Shown in pieces: positions 34,205-46,369 of a DNA stretch of 64,000 nucleotides (the first letter of the stretch is position 1; each line of letters opens with the position of its first letter). Source of the DNA: Erythrophleum ivorense (lineage: Eukaryota; Streptophyta; Magnoliopsida; Fabales; Fabaceae). The translations under genes and the position numbers were made by a program. A model generated the notes under the pieces. The model was not told the origin of the DNA and ran no database searches. It saw only the letters and a program-made list of their open reading frames with translations. The stretch spans positions 3,043,001 to 3,107,000 of the forward strand of contig JAIUCV010000002.1 of the NCBI GenBank assembly GCA_026724425.1, written 5' to 3'.

Positions 34205-34689
34205 GACGATTTTTGGCCAGGCAAAAGCAACTCGTTCAAAGTCAACAATACGAGAAGTCGAAGAATGATTGGAAGCAGCAGTAGACCAAAGAATGGGCGC
34301 TTTGGAGTAATAAGTTTTTGGTCTTCAGGAATTGATATGAGGCTTAGCAATCCAATTCACATAGATCGCTCACCAAAATAGGGAACGAGGCCGAATAGAT
34401 GCTCATTAGGGACATCAAGGGATAATGGAGTGTCAAATCCCTACTCGTTTCACACAAGTCGAGTTTCCTCATTTCACCGCTACAGATATCAATGGATGAC
34501 TCTCTAAATGTGAGAGATTCTTCCTTCTTGATGGAACGCTAGAAGGAACTAAGGTAATAGTCGCCACTCTCTCCATGGATGAAATAACTTACTGCTGGTA
34601 TCAAAACTTTGAGTAAATAAAGAATGGAAGAGTGACCTGGCCTATGGTAATCGAAGTTGTTAAAATTCATTTTGGATTCATTTTTTAGG

Positions 34690-37600
34690 ATCCCATGGAA
34701 GAATTAATGCAAATGAAGCAGATAGGTTCTCTTATTGACTATCAGGAGGCCTTTGACAATTTAGCTTGGAAGGTAATTTGATTGAGGTGCAAAAACTCAG
34801 TTGCTATCTGGCAGGCTTGAAACCTGAAATAGTCATGGGAATTAAGTTGTTCCTCCCCACCACCTTATTAGATGCTAATCAATTGGCTAAGCTACAAGTT
34901 CTGAATGTTGAATTATTACAAAAGAAAAATATTAACTCGTGGTCTACAACAATTGGCTCAAGTAGTTACAAAGGAAGCAGGGTTACAACCAAAAAAGAAC
35001 AGAATGGAATAGACAACACTAAGAAGGATTAGCAGGGAAATTCTAAGGGATCTTAAGGCACTACTTTTAACCAGCGGGGAATCTTACGGAAGATAACTTT
35101 GCAGTTTCAGCAAAAACTTTCATAAGCGAAAGTGGAAGAGCACCATAGCAAAAATCTATGCTACTTTTACCATGATAAATATACACCTGGTCATGAATGT
35201 GCTAAAAAATAGAAGATGCAAATCTTTTTAATGGAAGTAGAGGATGATCAGTTGGAGGAAATGACACAATCAACAGAAACAAAGGAGGACCAATATGTAG
35301 AAAAAGATGTTGCTAAAGAGTCAGCAATTTCGTTGAACGCCCTGCAGGGGACAACAACATATCCTACTATGTGAATAAAAGGGTTGATTGGCAAAAAAAT
35401 GGTGCATATTCTAATTGACACCGGAAGTACACATAATTTTTTAAAAGAAAAATTATAAGTATGGGTTGATGCCAAATCGGTTGATCCTATTCGAGTGATT
35501 ATGGCTGAGAGTAGTCAAATTGTAGAAACAACCAAATGTGAAAAGCTAAAGTGGAACACTCATGGAATAGACTTTCAAATAGAAGTCATTTTAATTCCCT
35601 TGGTTGGATGTGATATGGTCCTCGGTATATAATGGATAAGGATATTGGGAATCATTCACCTTGACTGCCTTAACTTGATAATGGAATTCGAGCTAAATGG
35701 GAGGAAGATTAGAATTAATGGGGTGAAGGAACCTACACCCAAGATTGTCTCTGATGCTCGATTAAACAAGATTTTGATGTAACAACTAGATGCCTTTATA
35801 GTCCAATTGTTGCCATAGCATGATGAAGCTGAGCATTACTTAGTAACTACAGACACAAAAGAAGAACTGCGAGGTGATATAAAACAACTTATTACAGAAT
35901 TTTAGAACCTATTTAAGGAAACCAAGGGCTTGCCCCTACACCATGGATGCTATGATCATTCCATAACATTTAAAGAGGGTATCAATCCAATTAATCTTAG
36001 ACCATATCGTTATCAGCATTTCAAAGAGATTTTATTAAGTCAATGACTGCTGAAATGCTCAATTTTGGTATTATTCAGTGGAGCTCTTCTCCATTTGCCT
36101 CCCCAATAGTTTTGCTTAAAAAGAAGGACTGAAGCTGGAGTCATTTTCTAATTCCACTAATTGAAGATCTATTGGATGAACTCGGGCAAGCAAGAATATT
36201 TTCTAATTTTGATTTACATTCAGGATACCATCAAATACGAATGAAGAAGAAAGATGTATATAAAACAGATTTCCAAACACATGCTGGCCAATATGAATTC
36301 TTGGTAATACCTTTTGGCCTTATAAACGCTCCATCAACTTTCCAAGGAATGATGAATACAATTTCTGAAGAACATCTAAGAAAATTTGTATTGGTTTTCT
36401 TTGATGACATCCTCATCTATAGCACCACATGGGAAGAGCATCTTCAACATTTGTGAATCACTTTCAGTATCCTAAAGGCTCATCAATTTTTTGTTAAAGT
36501 TGGCAAATGTGCTTTTAGTGTTGCTAAGATTGAGTACCTCGATCACTTCATTTCGAGAGGCACTATATCCACTAATCCAAGAAAGATACAAGTAGTAGTT
36601 GAATGGTAGATACCTAACTCCATTAAGCAGTTGCGTGGATTCTTGGGATTATTAGGCTACTATAAGCATTTTATTTGCCATTATAGTACATTGGCCAAGC
36701 CTCTTATTGATTTGCTGCAAAAAGATGCATTTATATGGAATGAGAAAGCTGAGAATGCCTTTTAGCAGTTGAAAAATGCACTAATCTTAGCTCTAGTACT
36801 AGCTCTGCCAGATTTAAATCAGCCCTTCATTATTGAAAAAGATGCTTTAGGCATTGGTAGAGGAGCAATTCTGATGCAAGGCAAGCATCCAATTGTGTTC
36901 ATAAGCAAAGTTCTATCATAAAAAAATCATATGCTATCAATATATGATAGAGAACTCTTAGCAGTGGTGTATGCTATAGAGAAATGGCATCAATACCTCT
37001 CCATTTTACCCTTCACAATCCTTACAGACTAGCAAAGTCTCAAGTTTCTATTAGAACAAAAGTTGTCCACTTCAGCTCAGTATAAATGGCTAACTAAACT
37101 CATGGAGCTTCAATATTCTATCTATTATGAAAAGAGGCATGATAATGTTGCTGCTTATGCTCTTTCAAGAGCTAACCATGAAGCTCACTCCAAATGACCA
37201 TTTCCACAATTTCATTTGAGCTATAAAAAGTCATTCAACAACAATGGCAGGTGGATCCTCAACTTCAAAGGATCATCAATAGCTACAACTTAATGCTAAT
37301 ACCTTCCCTAAATATAAATGGAATGGGACGACTCTATTTTGAAGGAATAAGGTGGTTATTGGTTGTAGCTTTTCTCTTAAGGAGACCATTATGCAATGGC
37401 TTTATTCTTTCCCCCGATGAAGACATTTAGGTATCAAGGCAACATGGAAACGAATATGCTCTTTATTCTACTGGAAGGGCATGTTGAACAACATTCAACA
37501 TTTTATTGCCAACTATGAAACCTGTTTGTGGTGTAAATATGAAACCACTGCTTTATCAGGCTTACTACAGCCATTGACAGTACCTGAAGGAGTATGATAA

Positions 37601-38870
37601 ATTATTGCCATGAACTTTATTGAAAAACTACCTAAATCAGGAGGAAAGGACACTATATGGGTAGTGGTTGATAGATTGAGCAAATATGCTCATTTCATTC
37701 CTCTGGCACATCCTTACATAATTGCTAAACTTGCCCAAATCTTCCTTGATAGTGTTTATAAATTGCATGAGGCTCTAGCTAGTATAATAAGTGACAAAGA
37801 CCCCATCTTCACAAGTAAATTCTGGTGTGAATTCTTGAACAAATTAGGAGTCTCTCAAGCTTTTTTTTTTTTTAGCATATCACCCATAAACCGATAGACA
37901 GAGTGAGGTACTTAATAGGTGTTTTGAAAACTATCTTCGAAGCTTGGCATAGTAAACACCTTATGGTGGCTTAAATGGTTGGCTCTGGCAGAATGGTGGT
38001 ACAACACTACATTCCATACTGCAATATAAGTAACTCCATATAAAGTTATATATAGGCAACCACCTCCCATTCATATTCCATATTTATTGCAAGATTCAGT
38101 CATTGAAGTCATCGACAGAAGCTTCTGTGCACAAGAAAAATGATGAAGAATCTTAAAAAGAATTTGGTTGGCTTAAATGGTTGGCTCTGGCAGAATGGTG
38201 GTACAACACTACATTCTATACCGCAATAGAAGTAACTCCACATAAAGTTATATATAGGCAACCACCTCCCATTCATATTCCATATTTATCGCAAGATTCA
38301 GTCATTGAAGTCATTGACAGAAGCTTTTGTGCACAAGAAAAATGATGAAGAATCTTAAAAAGAATTTGGAATTAGCTATCCATCGAATGAAACAGAATGC
38401 TGATAAGGGATGAAATGATCGACAATTCCAAGAAGGGGATTGGGTATTTTTAAAGCTTCATCCATTTTGACAATCTTCAGTAGAGAAACAACACTCGGAG
38501 AAGCTGTGACCTAAGTATTTTAGCCCTTATCAGATCTCTGCTAAGGCGGGACTAGTTGCTTACACTCTCAACTTACCTCCCACTTCACAGATCCATCATA
38601 CTTTTCATGTCTCATTACTGAAGAAATGTCTTAACCCTTTAATTTAGACCCATGAACTACCTAATAATTAGGGACCCATAACACTAAAATGAGAACTTGA
38701 GAAGATTTTAGATCGTTGCTTGGTACAAAGAAAAAATCGTGCTGTAACCGAGGTTCTTGTCAAATGGCGTGGTGAACTAAATGAAGAAGCTACGTGGGAA
38801 GTATGGTTTGACTTGCAAAAAAGGTTCCTTCACTTTGCCAAAATGTTATACCCGTAGAGACAAGGGTGAT
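34690..38870 (+). pseudogene. gag-pol remnants of Ty3 chromovirus
   Basis: Plus-strand frames in order: gag tail (LSCYLAGLKPEIVMGIKLF, about 34,796); zinc-knuckle remnant (CYFYHDKYTPGHEC, about 35,159); aspartic protease LIDTGSTHNF (about 35,412); reverse transcriptase (ARIFSNFDLHSGYHQIRM, then FDDILIYS at about 36,398); RNase H (ILTD-QSLKFLLEQ, about 37,018); integrase (MNFIEKLPKSGG, WVVVDRLSKYAHFIPL, about 37,610-37,710); and a chromodomain (VTEVLVKWRGELNEEATWE, about 38,747). Between KKKD (about 36,118) and FLIPLIEDLLDELG (about 36,148) the segment that normally carries the first RT aspartate region is missing, so the RT has an internal deletion besides stops at several places. Confidence 0.88.
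37967..38370. repeat. 202-bp tandem duplication in the integrase region
   Basis: 37,967-38,168 and 38,169-38,370 are head-to-tail copies beginning TGGCTTAAATGGTTGGCTC. I count about 7 differences in 202 bp. The length is not a multiple of three, so it adds a frameshift. Confidence 0.95.
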
Positions 38871-38888
38871 CTTCTCAAGATGGGTATC

Positions 38889-39175
38889 TGTTATGCATAA
38901 ACAATTAAAGAAGGGCACTTATATCTTAGACTCAAGTTAGTAGGGCTTTTTTTTTGGAATTTCCTTGTAACGGTCATTAGTTGTACCAGTAGTAGTAGCA
39001 TGTTAAGCATTTACGCATGTAACCGAATTTGTTTCCTAAATTCGGTATTAATTTATGGCCTAGCAACGAATAGGAGCAAAGTGAAAATAATCGGAATCTT
39101 TCCTTTCTTATTATCTTTTAATTCCTCTTCTTGATTCTATCCTTCTCTTCCTTCTAAATTATTCTCAGTCTATCA
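38889..39175 (+). repeat. 3' LTR of Ty3 element
   Basis: Starts TGTTATGCA after AAGATGGGTATC, ends GTCTATCA. Partner of 33,906-34,190. Confidence 0.9.
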
Positions 39176-40265
39176 ATGTGTGTGTGTATATATATATCTT
39201 AAATTTAAATTATCTAATAATCTATCTCATATTTATTTTTCTTCAACTTTACTTCAATATTCAAGTTTCGATCCATGATAATTAAGACTTGTCTCTCTCA
39301 CTCTTGTCTCACTTTCTCTCATCTCATCTTAGTGACTCAATGTCACTCTCTTGTTTGTTTGGCATCTTCGACTCTAACTCATAAACTCTGGCAGATCTTG
39401 ACGTCGCCTACAGATCTCAACCACCGTGAACCTGTGGTTTTTCCTTCTTGTCTCTTCACATTGATACAAATTCAAAAGAGAAACCTAATGAAAAAGTTTT
39501 TGAAAGATCTGTAATCTTGTTTGCTAATGGTAGTCAATTTTTTTTTTGGAATGATTTTTCTTTCTAAATTTACATGGTTTCTTTATCATTATATTGTATG
39601 AAAGATCTGTATCACCCATATCGATAGACAGAGATATCTTATAAGCTAAACTTTTTTTTAAGGCAATTTTCTTGTCCTATGAACATGTAATGTGCGATGA
39701 TACCTATTGATAAAGGCAATTTTCTTGCTTTTATGATTTCTTATTTTTATTCCTTTTTTTATTTCCTTGAGTTGTACTTTAACTTATGAAAGAAAATACT
39801 TGAATTAGATCTTACTATCATTCCATTCCATTTTTGTTTTTTATTTTTTTTAATATATTTTTTGTTTTTGCTTGTTTCATATTTTTTTCAAGTGTGTCAA
39901 ATATTCTCATTTAATTTGCCTGATAAATCGACATCAAAATTTTGACCCATTTAATGTTGGCTTGCATGGGTCAAATTGACATATTTTAACAATTTTGCTA
40001 TCCGAGTTTCATGTCATTAAAACTTGAAAGATCGTGCAAGTCAATATGTCAAAGGTAAACTGTCAAAATAGATAATAGCCTATCATCACTTTTTTGATTG
40101 CTTATCCTTAGTCATGATATCTCAATTGTTGGGTCACCTCTAGCCATAACATTTAAACGCACCTTTTCTTTGTGGTCAGTTTTTATACAACTTTGTCTTT
40201 TATGTATAGTCGCCTGATTTACGTGTTCTCCACAAGAACATAGCTATAATCCTTATCATTTAGCC
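39176..40265. other. Right flank of Ty3 element, intergenic
   Basis: TG/TA microsatellite at 39,176-39,200, then AT-rich DNA with no recognised gene. 39,880-40,075 has repeat-like ATTTTGACCC/GGGTCAAATTGACA motifs. Confidence 0.45.
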
Positions 40266-40457
40266 ATGTTTGATATGTAGAACAAAAATTGAGAGAACAA
40301 AAAAAAAAAGTAGATGAGATTAAAAATAATGTTTATATCTTTATTTCTAAAAGAAATGGATAAGTGAGACAAATATTATAAGGACAAAATAAATATTGTT
40401 TTAATTTTTTTAAAAAAATTTCCATTCTCTTGATATTATTTACTCGGTACCAAACAT
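40266..40457. mobile_element. MITE-like element, 192 bp
   Basis: Left end ATGTTTGATATGTAG and right end CTCGGTACCAAACAT are inverted repeats (ATGTTTGRTAYxxAG) around an AT-rich core. Same end type as the next element. Confidence 0.5.
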
Positions 40458-40634
40458 TAATTATGATTAAAAATTACTCTAATTCACATCTCATTTTATT
40501 AATTAATAATAAATAAAACTTACTTCAACCTGTAAAAAAGTTTCATTACTTGTAACTTAAGTTGCTAGCCCATGTGTAAATTTGATAGCAATTTTTGAGT
40601 AATGTTTTAAATTAAAAAATATCAAAATTAAATT

Positions 40635-40847
40635 CTCATTTGGCACATAAAAAGTTAAGTATAAAAATAAAAATAGAAAAAAAATCTTGGAAATAGAAAA
40701 TAACTTTAATATCCTTACTTTTAATTATTAGATAGTGATTAGTAAATAGTATTAAGTAATAATTGAATAATAATTATAAAGATAAATTACACATTATACA
40801 AAATTTTTCATTTATCCTTTTTTTTCTTCGTGCTACCAAATGGGACC
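40635..40847. mobile_element. MITE-like element, 213 bp, with AT-rich target duplication
   Basis: Left end CTCATTTGGCACATAAAAAG and right end CGTGCTACCAAATGGGACC are imperfect inverted repeats. AAAATTAAATT lies just outside on the left and AAAAATTAAATT just outside on the right, a likely 8-bp or longer target duplication, although such AT-rich matches can arise by chance. A hAT-type origin is possible. Confidence 0.55.
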
Positions 40848-41417
40848 AAAAATTAAATTAGTAACAAACTCATTATCAAGGTCTAGTCTTGTTTAAGAGG
40901 GAAACTTTCTTTTTCTTATCTGTAATAAAAATATTATGGTGACTTATCTTTTTTTTTTTTTAAGACATGACTTAATTATATAACATTTTTTTATACATAT
41001 ATATACATGCGCATACACACACACATACACATACATACCCCATTTCTAAAATTAAAAGGTGGTCAAAATATCTTAAGGTATAATTATTAAGTTTTTATAA
41101 ATAATTTAATTTATTAGACAATATATTTCTTAAACTCTTATTTTATTGTTATTTATATTGTGTTCAAAATTATTACTTTAATTTATTTCAAAATTTTATT
41201 AATATATGTAAGTACTTATGTTTATTAATATATATTTCATATACAAGTTATTGTTAACATTAAATATTATTTTTTATTTTTTTATTTTTAAAAAAAATAT
41301 TTTGTGAATATATTTTCAATTTTAATTTATTTTTTAAAATATTTTTAAAATTTGTTAACTTTTTTTAAAAATTGGCTATTTTATATAACCAAATATATAT
41401 ATATATATTTCAAACTT

Positions 41418-41420
<3 letters not shown>

Positions 41421-41452
<32 letters not shown>

Positions 41453-41477
41453 ATATATATATATATATATATATATA
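41421..41477. repeat. Compound (CT)n-(TA)n microsatellite
   Basis: Fifteen CT units then T(TA)n, the same architecture as 4575-4656. Confidence 0.95.
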
Positions 41478-42565
41478 AGTAATAAATTCAAAAATTTTTT
41501 GGTCAAAATCTATATAATTATAACTTGTCTTTAGATTTTGAAAAATTTGTGTATATTTTTATAATAAAAAAAGAGAATAATATACCCATAACATTATTAT
41601 GGGTTATAGCCTACTTTCCAACCCGATTACAATTTTTTCCATGATCTTTGACATGTTGGTGCATTTATTTTCATTGCTTCCAAGTACAATGTTTATTTTT
41701 CAAGAAAACATTAATTATTTTGTCTTTATAGTTTGCCTCAATTTTTAGTTTGGTCTATATAATTTTTTTAAAAAGCATTTCTTATAATAATTTAATCCTT
41801 ACACTATTAAAACACCAACAATCTAATTCCTTATCCTTTTATGGGGGTAAACATTTGTTATCTAAGGGTTAGTTGTAAGATGGAAGTTTGAGCTAGATTC
41901 CACATAAGCCATTTAAGGTGGCTAAGATGTTGCATAAGCCACATGAAGTTTAACTTGAAAAAAGGTGACTTCTTCATTGAATGAGAATGCCAAACAATGC
42001 AAATCCTACATATGCTTAACCATATCTGCAAATGCCATGGAGAAAGCAAAATCTAAAAGTCCCTCAGAATTCATTAGCTTCCTCTGGTTTAAGTTCCTGA
42101 ACAAAGAGCACTCCATTTTGGCATGAACTAGTTGAAGGTACTTAGAGTTTAAGAATTTAGTAACGGATAAATTCGGGTTTTAGGTTAGATATTGTCTTGG
42201 TTTCAAAGGCTTGAGCTTTTTGAATTTCTTGAAATAAAGCTTTTGGCTATGGCAGTGGGGGTGATGGTTTTTAAAAGATCACTTGGGATTATAAAGTTGG
42301 GGTAATGGAAGCCTTCAAACATTGTTATGCAGATGAAGGATTCACAAACAAAGCTTTTGATTCCTAGTCCAATTCTTTCTAACACTTAATGGGAAGGTAG
42401 TATATGTGAGGCTAATATGTGAATTCGTGTTTGCATGTTTTGACTCATGGTTTTGTTCATGATAGTGCATAAGAAAGAGAATGTAATAATTTGATTTTTT
42501 TTTTTGAATTCAAAGAGATAAGGTGTCTTACTTAAAAATTTTAGAGAATATGTAGATATATATTT

Positions 42566-42597
<32 letters not shown>

Positions 42598-42600
42598 TCT
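41478..42600. other. Intergenic, nothing recognised
   Basis: Short ORFs on the minus strand (41,858-42,049; 42,203-42,385) have no recognisable family. (AAT)n at 42,567-42,597. Confidence 0.45.
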
Positions 42601-42614
42601 TTTTTACCATTATT

Positions 42615-43255
42615 TTAAAAATCGAATCAGTTGTTGAACCGGTGAAGATATTGATTTATGATTCATTAGTTTAACCGTAATTGAACCAATAACAATTAAA
42701 TATATATTTTTAGAATTTCATATATTAAAATTTTAATATAAAAAATAAATTTTAATAAATTTTAAATATTTGATTATTAATTTAATATTTTTTAATATAT
42801 TCAAGAAATTATTTTTTAATTAAAAAATAAAAACTACCTATAATTAAAAGTTAAAATTATTTAATATTAAAATTTTAAAATTCTTAAATCGTATTAAGAT
42901 TTTACTTATCATTAAAAAATAGTAATTTTAACTAAACACTTTCATATTTGAGAAAAATGTTATTAAGAGATGAGGTATAATGAAGAGGAAACACAAAAAA
43001 TAACTAAATATTTGCCTTTTATTTTTTTATATTCTTTTTTTTTATTTCTGTATATTTAACCTATTCTTTTTTCTAGTATTTTCTATTTTTAATTTGTCAA
43101 ATTTATTTAATATAAATTATTTTATTATATAAACAATTCCTGAAAAAAAAATTTTATTGACCAATTATTTAATAAACCGATTTTTTAAACTAACTGAACA
43201 GGTTCAGGGACCAATTCCCAATCTAACTGGTCAAATCGGTCAATTTTTTCAATTA
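42615..43255. repeat. Possible inverted-repeat element with GGTTCAA-type ends
   Basis: Left part carries TTGTTGAACCGGTG and TAACCGTAATTGAACC. The right part carries AACTGAACAGGTTCAG, GACCAATT and CTGGTCAAATCGGTC in roughly inverted arrangement around an AT-rich core. Similar GGTTCAA/TTGAACC motifs recur at 45,900-46,080 and 46,800-46,920. Ends are not sharp. Confidence 0.3.
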
Positions 43256-43259
43256 TGTT

Positions 43260-45583
43260 TTTTACTTTCTCCTTATCATTATGTATGTTTTGTGAAAGGG
43301 GGCCTCAAGGGTCAAGTTACAAAAGTCCCTTTGATTTTTTTTCTCTCTCTAAAACACATGTCTTTGACTGAGCTAAGATAGAATTCCCATCTTCAAAATA
43401 AAGCTTCCTCCATCAATTTTCTCCTTGGTAGCTCCAATTTTATAAGTTTCCCAAATGCTTCCTTTCCTCTACGAGTTCAGTGTCTCTATCCAAAACTTCA
43501 CTAGCTTTTATCTTTTTCTTTGTTCTATGTTTGACTCGTGATGCTAGTTGTAGGTCATTTGAGCAAGAGATAGAAACTTTAATTGTTGTTTTATCTTTCC
43601 TTCACCTAATTCATCTTCTTAATTTTCTAGTGTGGAATTTGTCTTTACAACTACAAATGGGTTGCTATTCAGTTGTTTAGATGTATCTTTCTCGTTTGAC
43701 CATTAGGGAGCGATGAAACTTCTTTTTTCCAACTAATAAGTAACTAGGTAATGGTTCTTCTTGAAAATATACACCTATGTTTGAGTTAACTCCTTAAGCC
43801 CCTTTTGAAAATCTTTAGCTTTTATTCAAAAATTTTTTTAACTCATTATCTGTTACTTCACCCTTCTAAATGGTGTGATATATATTTTATTAGCTTAAAT
43901 TTCTAGACTTGTTTCTAACCTTGAAGTTTAGTAATAAATTTTCGTCATCCACTACTCCTAGTGTAAGGATATAGGAGTTTTAATGGTAAGCCATGTGGAT
44001 GAAAGGGAAGAACCCTTGAACTTTCCTTTACTTTCTCCCTTACCTGGACAACTTTTAAATTAGTTATTTTGTTCTTTTAAGCGAGCAACCCAACTCCTAT
44101 TATTCAATTCTTTCCACCTTCAATACTCCATTTTTTGTTGGTTCTCACAATTTTAGTCATCAAAAGCTTATTTTTCCCCATATGTGTAATTTCTAGCTTT
44201 CATCCTTAGAGTTGTTCATGAGTCGCATTTGGGATCCATTTGGTTGGGTGCATTTTTGGGTGATGGTTATGTTCTAGTCTCCAAGGGGGTTGGAAAGTTA
44301 CTAGCCTTAATTGATGGATTGCCTTTTCATTGTGCCAAAGAATTTCCTTTGTTTTCTCTTATTGAATAAGTAATGTGATGAGTTAACTTAGAAAGATAAG
44401 AAGTTCAGTAAATTTGTAGTGTTTGGGAAACTCTTATAAGCTAACATACGTATTACTTATATTAGGTGAGATAATCCAAATTGTAAAATGGTAGGTAATT
44501 GACCAATGACCTAGGTTAGCATTGATATTAAAAGTAAGGATTAAAATAAACAGCAGTAGCAATAATAGTATTAGTAGTAGTAATAATAATAATATAAAAT
44601 AAAATAAGACATATAATAAACTAAACATTAAATTTAGAATAACTACTAAATAAGAAATTAATTTAATAGAACTTAATTAAACTAAATAGGAATCAATATT
44701 GAATAACTCAGCCAAGTGGAACAATGAACTAATGATAGCATAAGAATAGAGCTTAACATGGGGTAGGAGTAAGTTGACTAAGTGAAGGGGATTTTAAAGT
44801 TAGTCTTTAGAATCTTAATGAATTGTTATGATTGTTATAGGTAGTGTTTCAAATAATTATATTGGAAAGGTGACAATGTTTGAGGAGGAAGTATTGCTAA
44901 GTATTCAACAAGCATTATTATAAATAGATTATAAAACATGATACATTTTTAACTTTCTCTTTTGTTTTTACTTTATCTATTTCTTATTTGCATTCTATGT
45001 GTTCGTTGTGATGGGCATTTTAGGTAATGCCTTAATGTGTGTATATTATTATGATATCAAATCTTCTAGTGATATGCAATGTGTGTTATGTTATCAAAAT
45101 GGCTATGAAATGCCATATGGATTTAAAGTGTTATTTCTAAGAATTTGAACAGTGAAAAGTTTACCTTAATATGCTTTTATGGTAATGTTTAAGTGTTTGA
45201 TTTTTAAAATACCATACTATTAATTGTAAAATTTACTTTACGGACCACTTAGTTTGAAATTTTTTTTATTTGAATATGAATTATATGTATTATATGATAT
45301 ATATATATATATATATAGTAAGATTGCGTAAAACGCTAATTGCTAACAGCATTCCTATTAGCCATTGGTGTATCCTAAACATTGTCATGTGATTTTTGTG
45401 ATTGAATATTTAACGAGTATTGAGCTAAATACTCTTTCAATGTTTAAAGATTGTAATGATGGTGGCAAGTAAGGATGATGGTAAGCAAGGACGGTGGTAG
45501 GAGTCCTACTTGCGATTCCCACCTATAGTGCTTTGATATTGAATATGTAATTATTTATCATTGTGAGTTGTATGCTTATATCT

Positions 45584-45622
<39 letters not shown>

Positions 45623-45900
45623 TTTACCTTCGTTGGTTGTGTATCCATATTAGTATATATTTTAGAATTTAGAGTTCTATACTTACTTTCCTAATAATAT
45701 GTTTTTTTATTAAATAGTTTTCAGTATAACAATAATTTTCTATTTAGCATTAAACTTTTAAATGTTTGAATTAAATTTTTATTTCTTTTATCTGTTTTAA
45801 TTATCTTTTTAATCATTTCCTATTAATTTTTCTATCTTAATTAAAATATTATATGCCTATGTGTTTCTTGTATATCAATTCAATAATAACTATTTTAATT
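43260..45900. other. Intergenic, nothing recognised
   Basis: No supportable gene. (TA)n tracts at about 45,293-45,317 and 45,585-45,619; AAT/AGT-rich stretch at 44,560-44,594. Confidence 0.45.
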
Positions 45901-46079
45901 ATAACCAAATTGAACCAGCCGATTCAATCGATTGGACTTGGAACCGAACCCTGGTCCCGTCTGGACAATTCTTCAAACCAGTGCTTCTAAGAAGCAATCT
46001 ACTTTGGTTAAGAATTAAGTTTGACCAATCAATTTTGGACTAGAATCAGTGCAAACAAATTGGATTGAACCAGTTCTCT

Positions 46080-46360
46080 CCAAAAAGTTTCTAAACTTTA
46101 CTATTGCCTGGATTCGAACCCATATATGTGTTGCTTCCAAAACATACTTGCGCCATTTGACCTACAATGCACCATCAACATATATATGTAAATTTTTATA
46201 GAAATATATTATTAGTGTATTGCTTCCAAAACTCATATACGTATGGCTTCCAAAACATGCATGTGCCATGTATTTTTCTATGAAAATGGCCATGTAAAGT
46301 GTCGAACCAATAACCCAAAAGAAGCATCCCAAAATCTTAACTATTGTGCCACCTTGTTTT
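46080..46360 (-). repeat. Two tRNA-like (SINE-like) pol III modules
   Basis: On the minus strand, 46,341-46,351 reads TGGCACAATAG (a fit to the A-box consensus TRGYNNANNNG), and 46,299-46,307 reads GTTCGACAC, a perfect B box (GWTCRANNC), at tRNA-like spacing. A second perfect B box GTTCGAATC lies at 46,111-46,119, with a weaker A-box-like TGGTGCATTGTAGG upstream. Neither folds into an obvious tRNA with acceptor stem, so they look like tRNA-derived repeat pieces rather than tRNA genes. Confidence 0.4.
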
Positions 46361-46369
46361 CTTTGTTAG

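Larger units (their letters stand above)
33906..39175 (+). mobile_element. Decayed chromodomain Ty3 retrotransposon, both LTRs present
   Basis: A 5.27-kb element with direct LTRs of 285 and 287 bp, a primer-binding site for initiator tRNA-Met directly after the 5' LTR, remnants of gag, protease, reverse transcriptase, RNase H, integrase and a C-terminal chromodomain in the normal Ty3 order, and a purine-rich AAGATGGGTATC just before the 3' LTR. Short LTRs, small size, tRNA-Met priming and a chromodomain point to the chromoviruses, perhaps the Reina group. Flanks are both TG-rich microsatellite (GTGTA before, ATGTG after), so the target duplication is blurred. Every domain carries stops or frameshifts, so the copy is inactive. 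Confidence 0.9.

Noticed and set aside
46080..46360. tRNA gene call for the A/B-box modules
   Set aside because: No acceptor stem or anticodon arm that pairs convincingly; treated as SINE-like.
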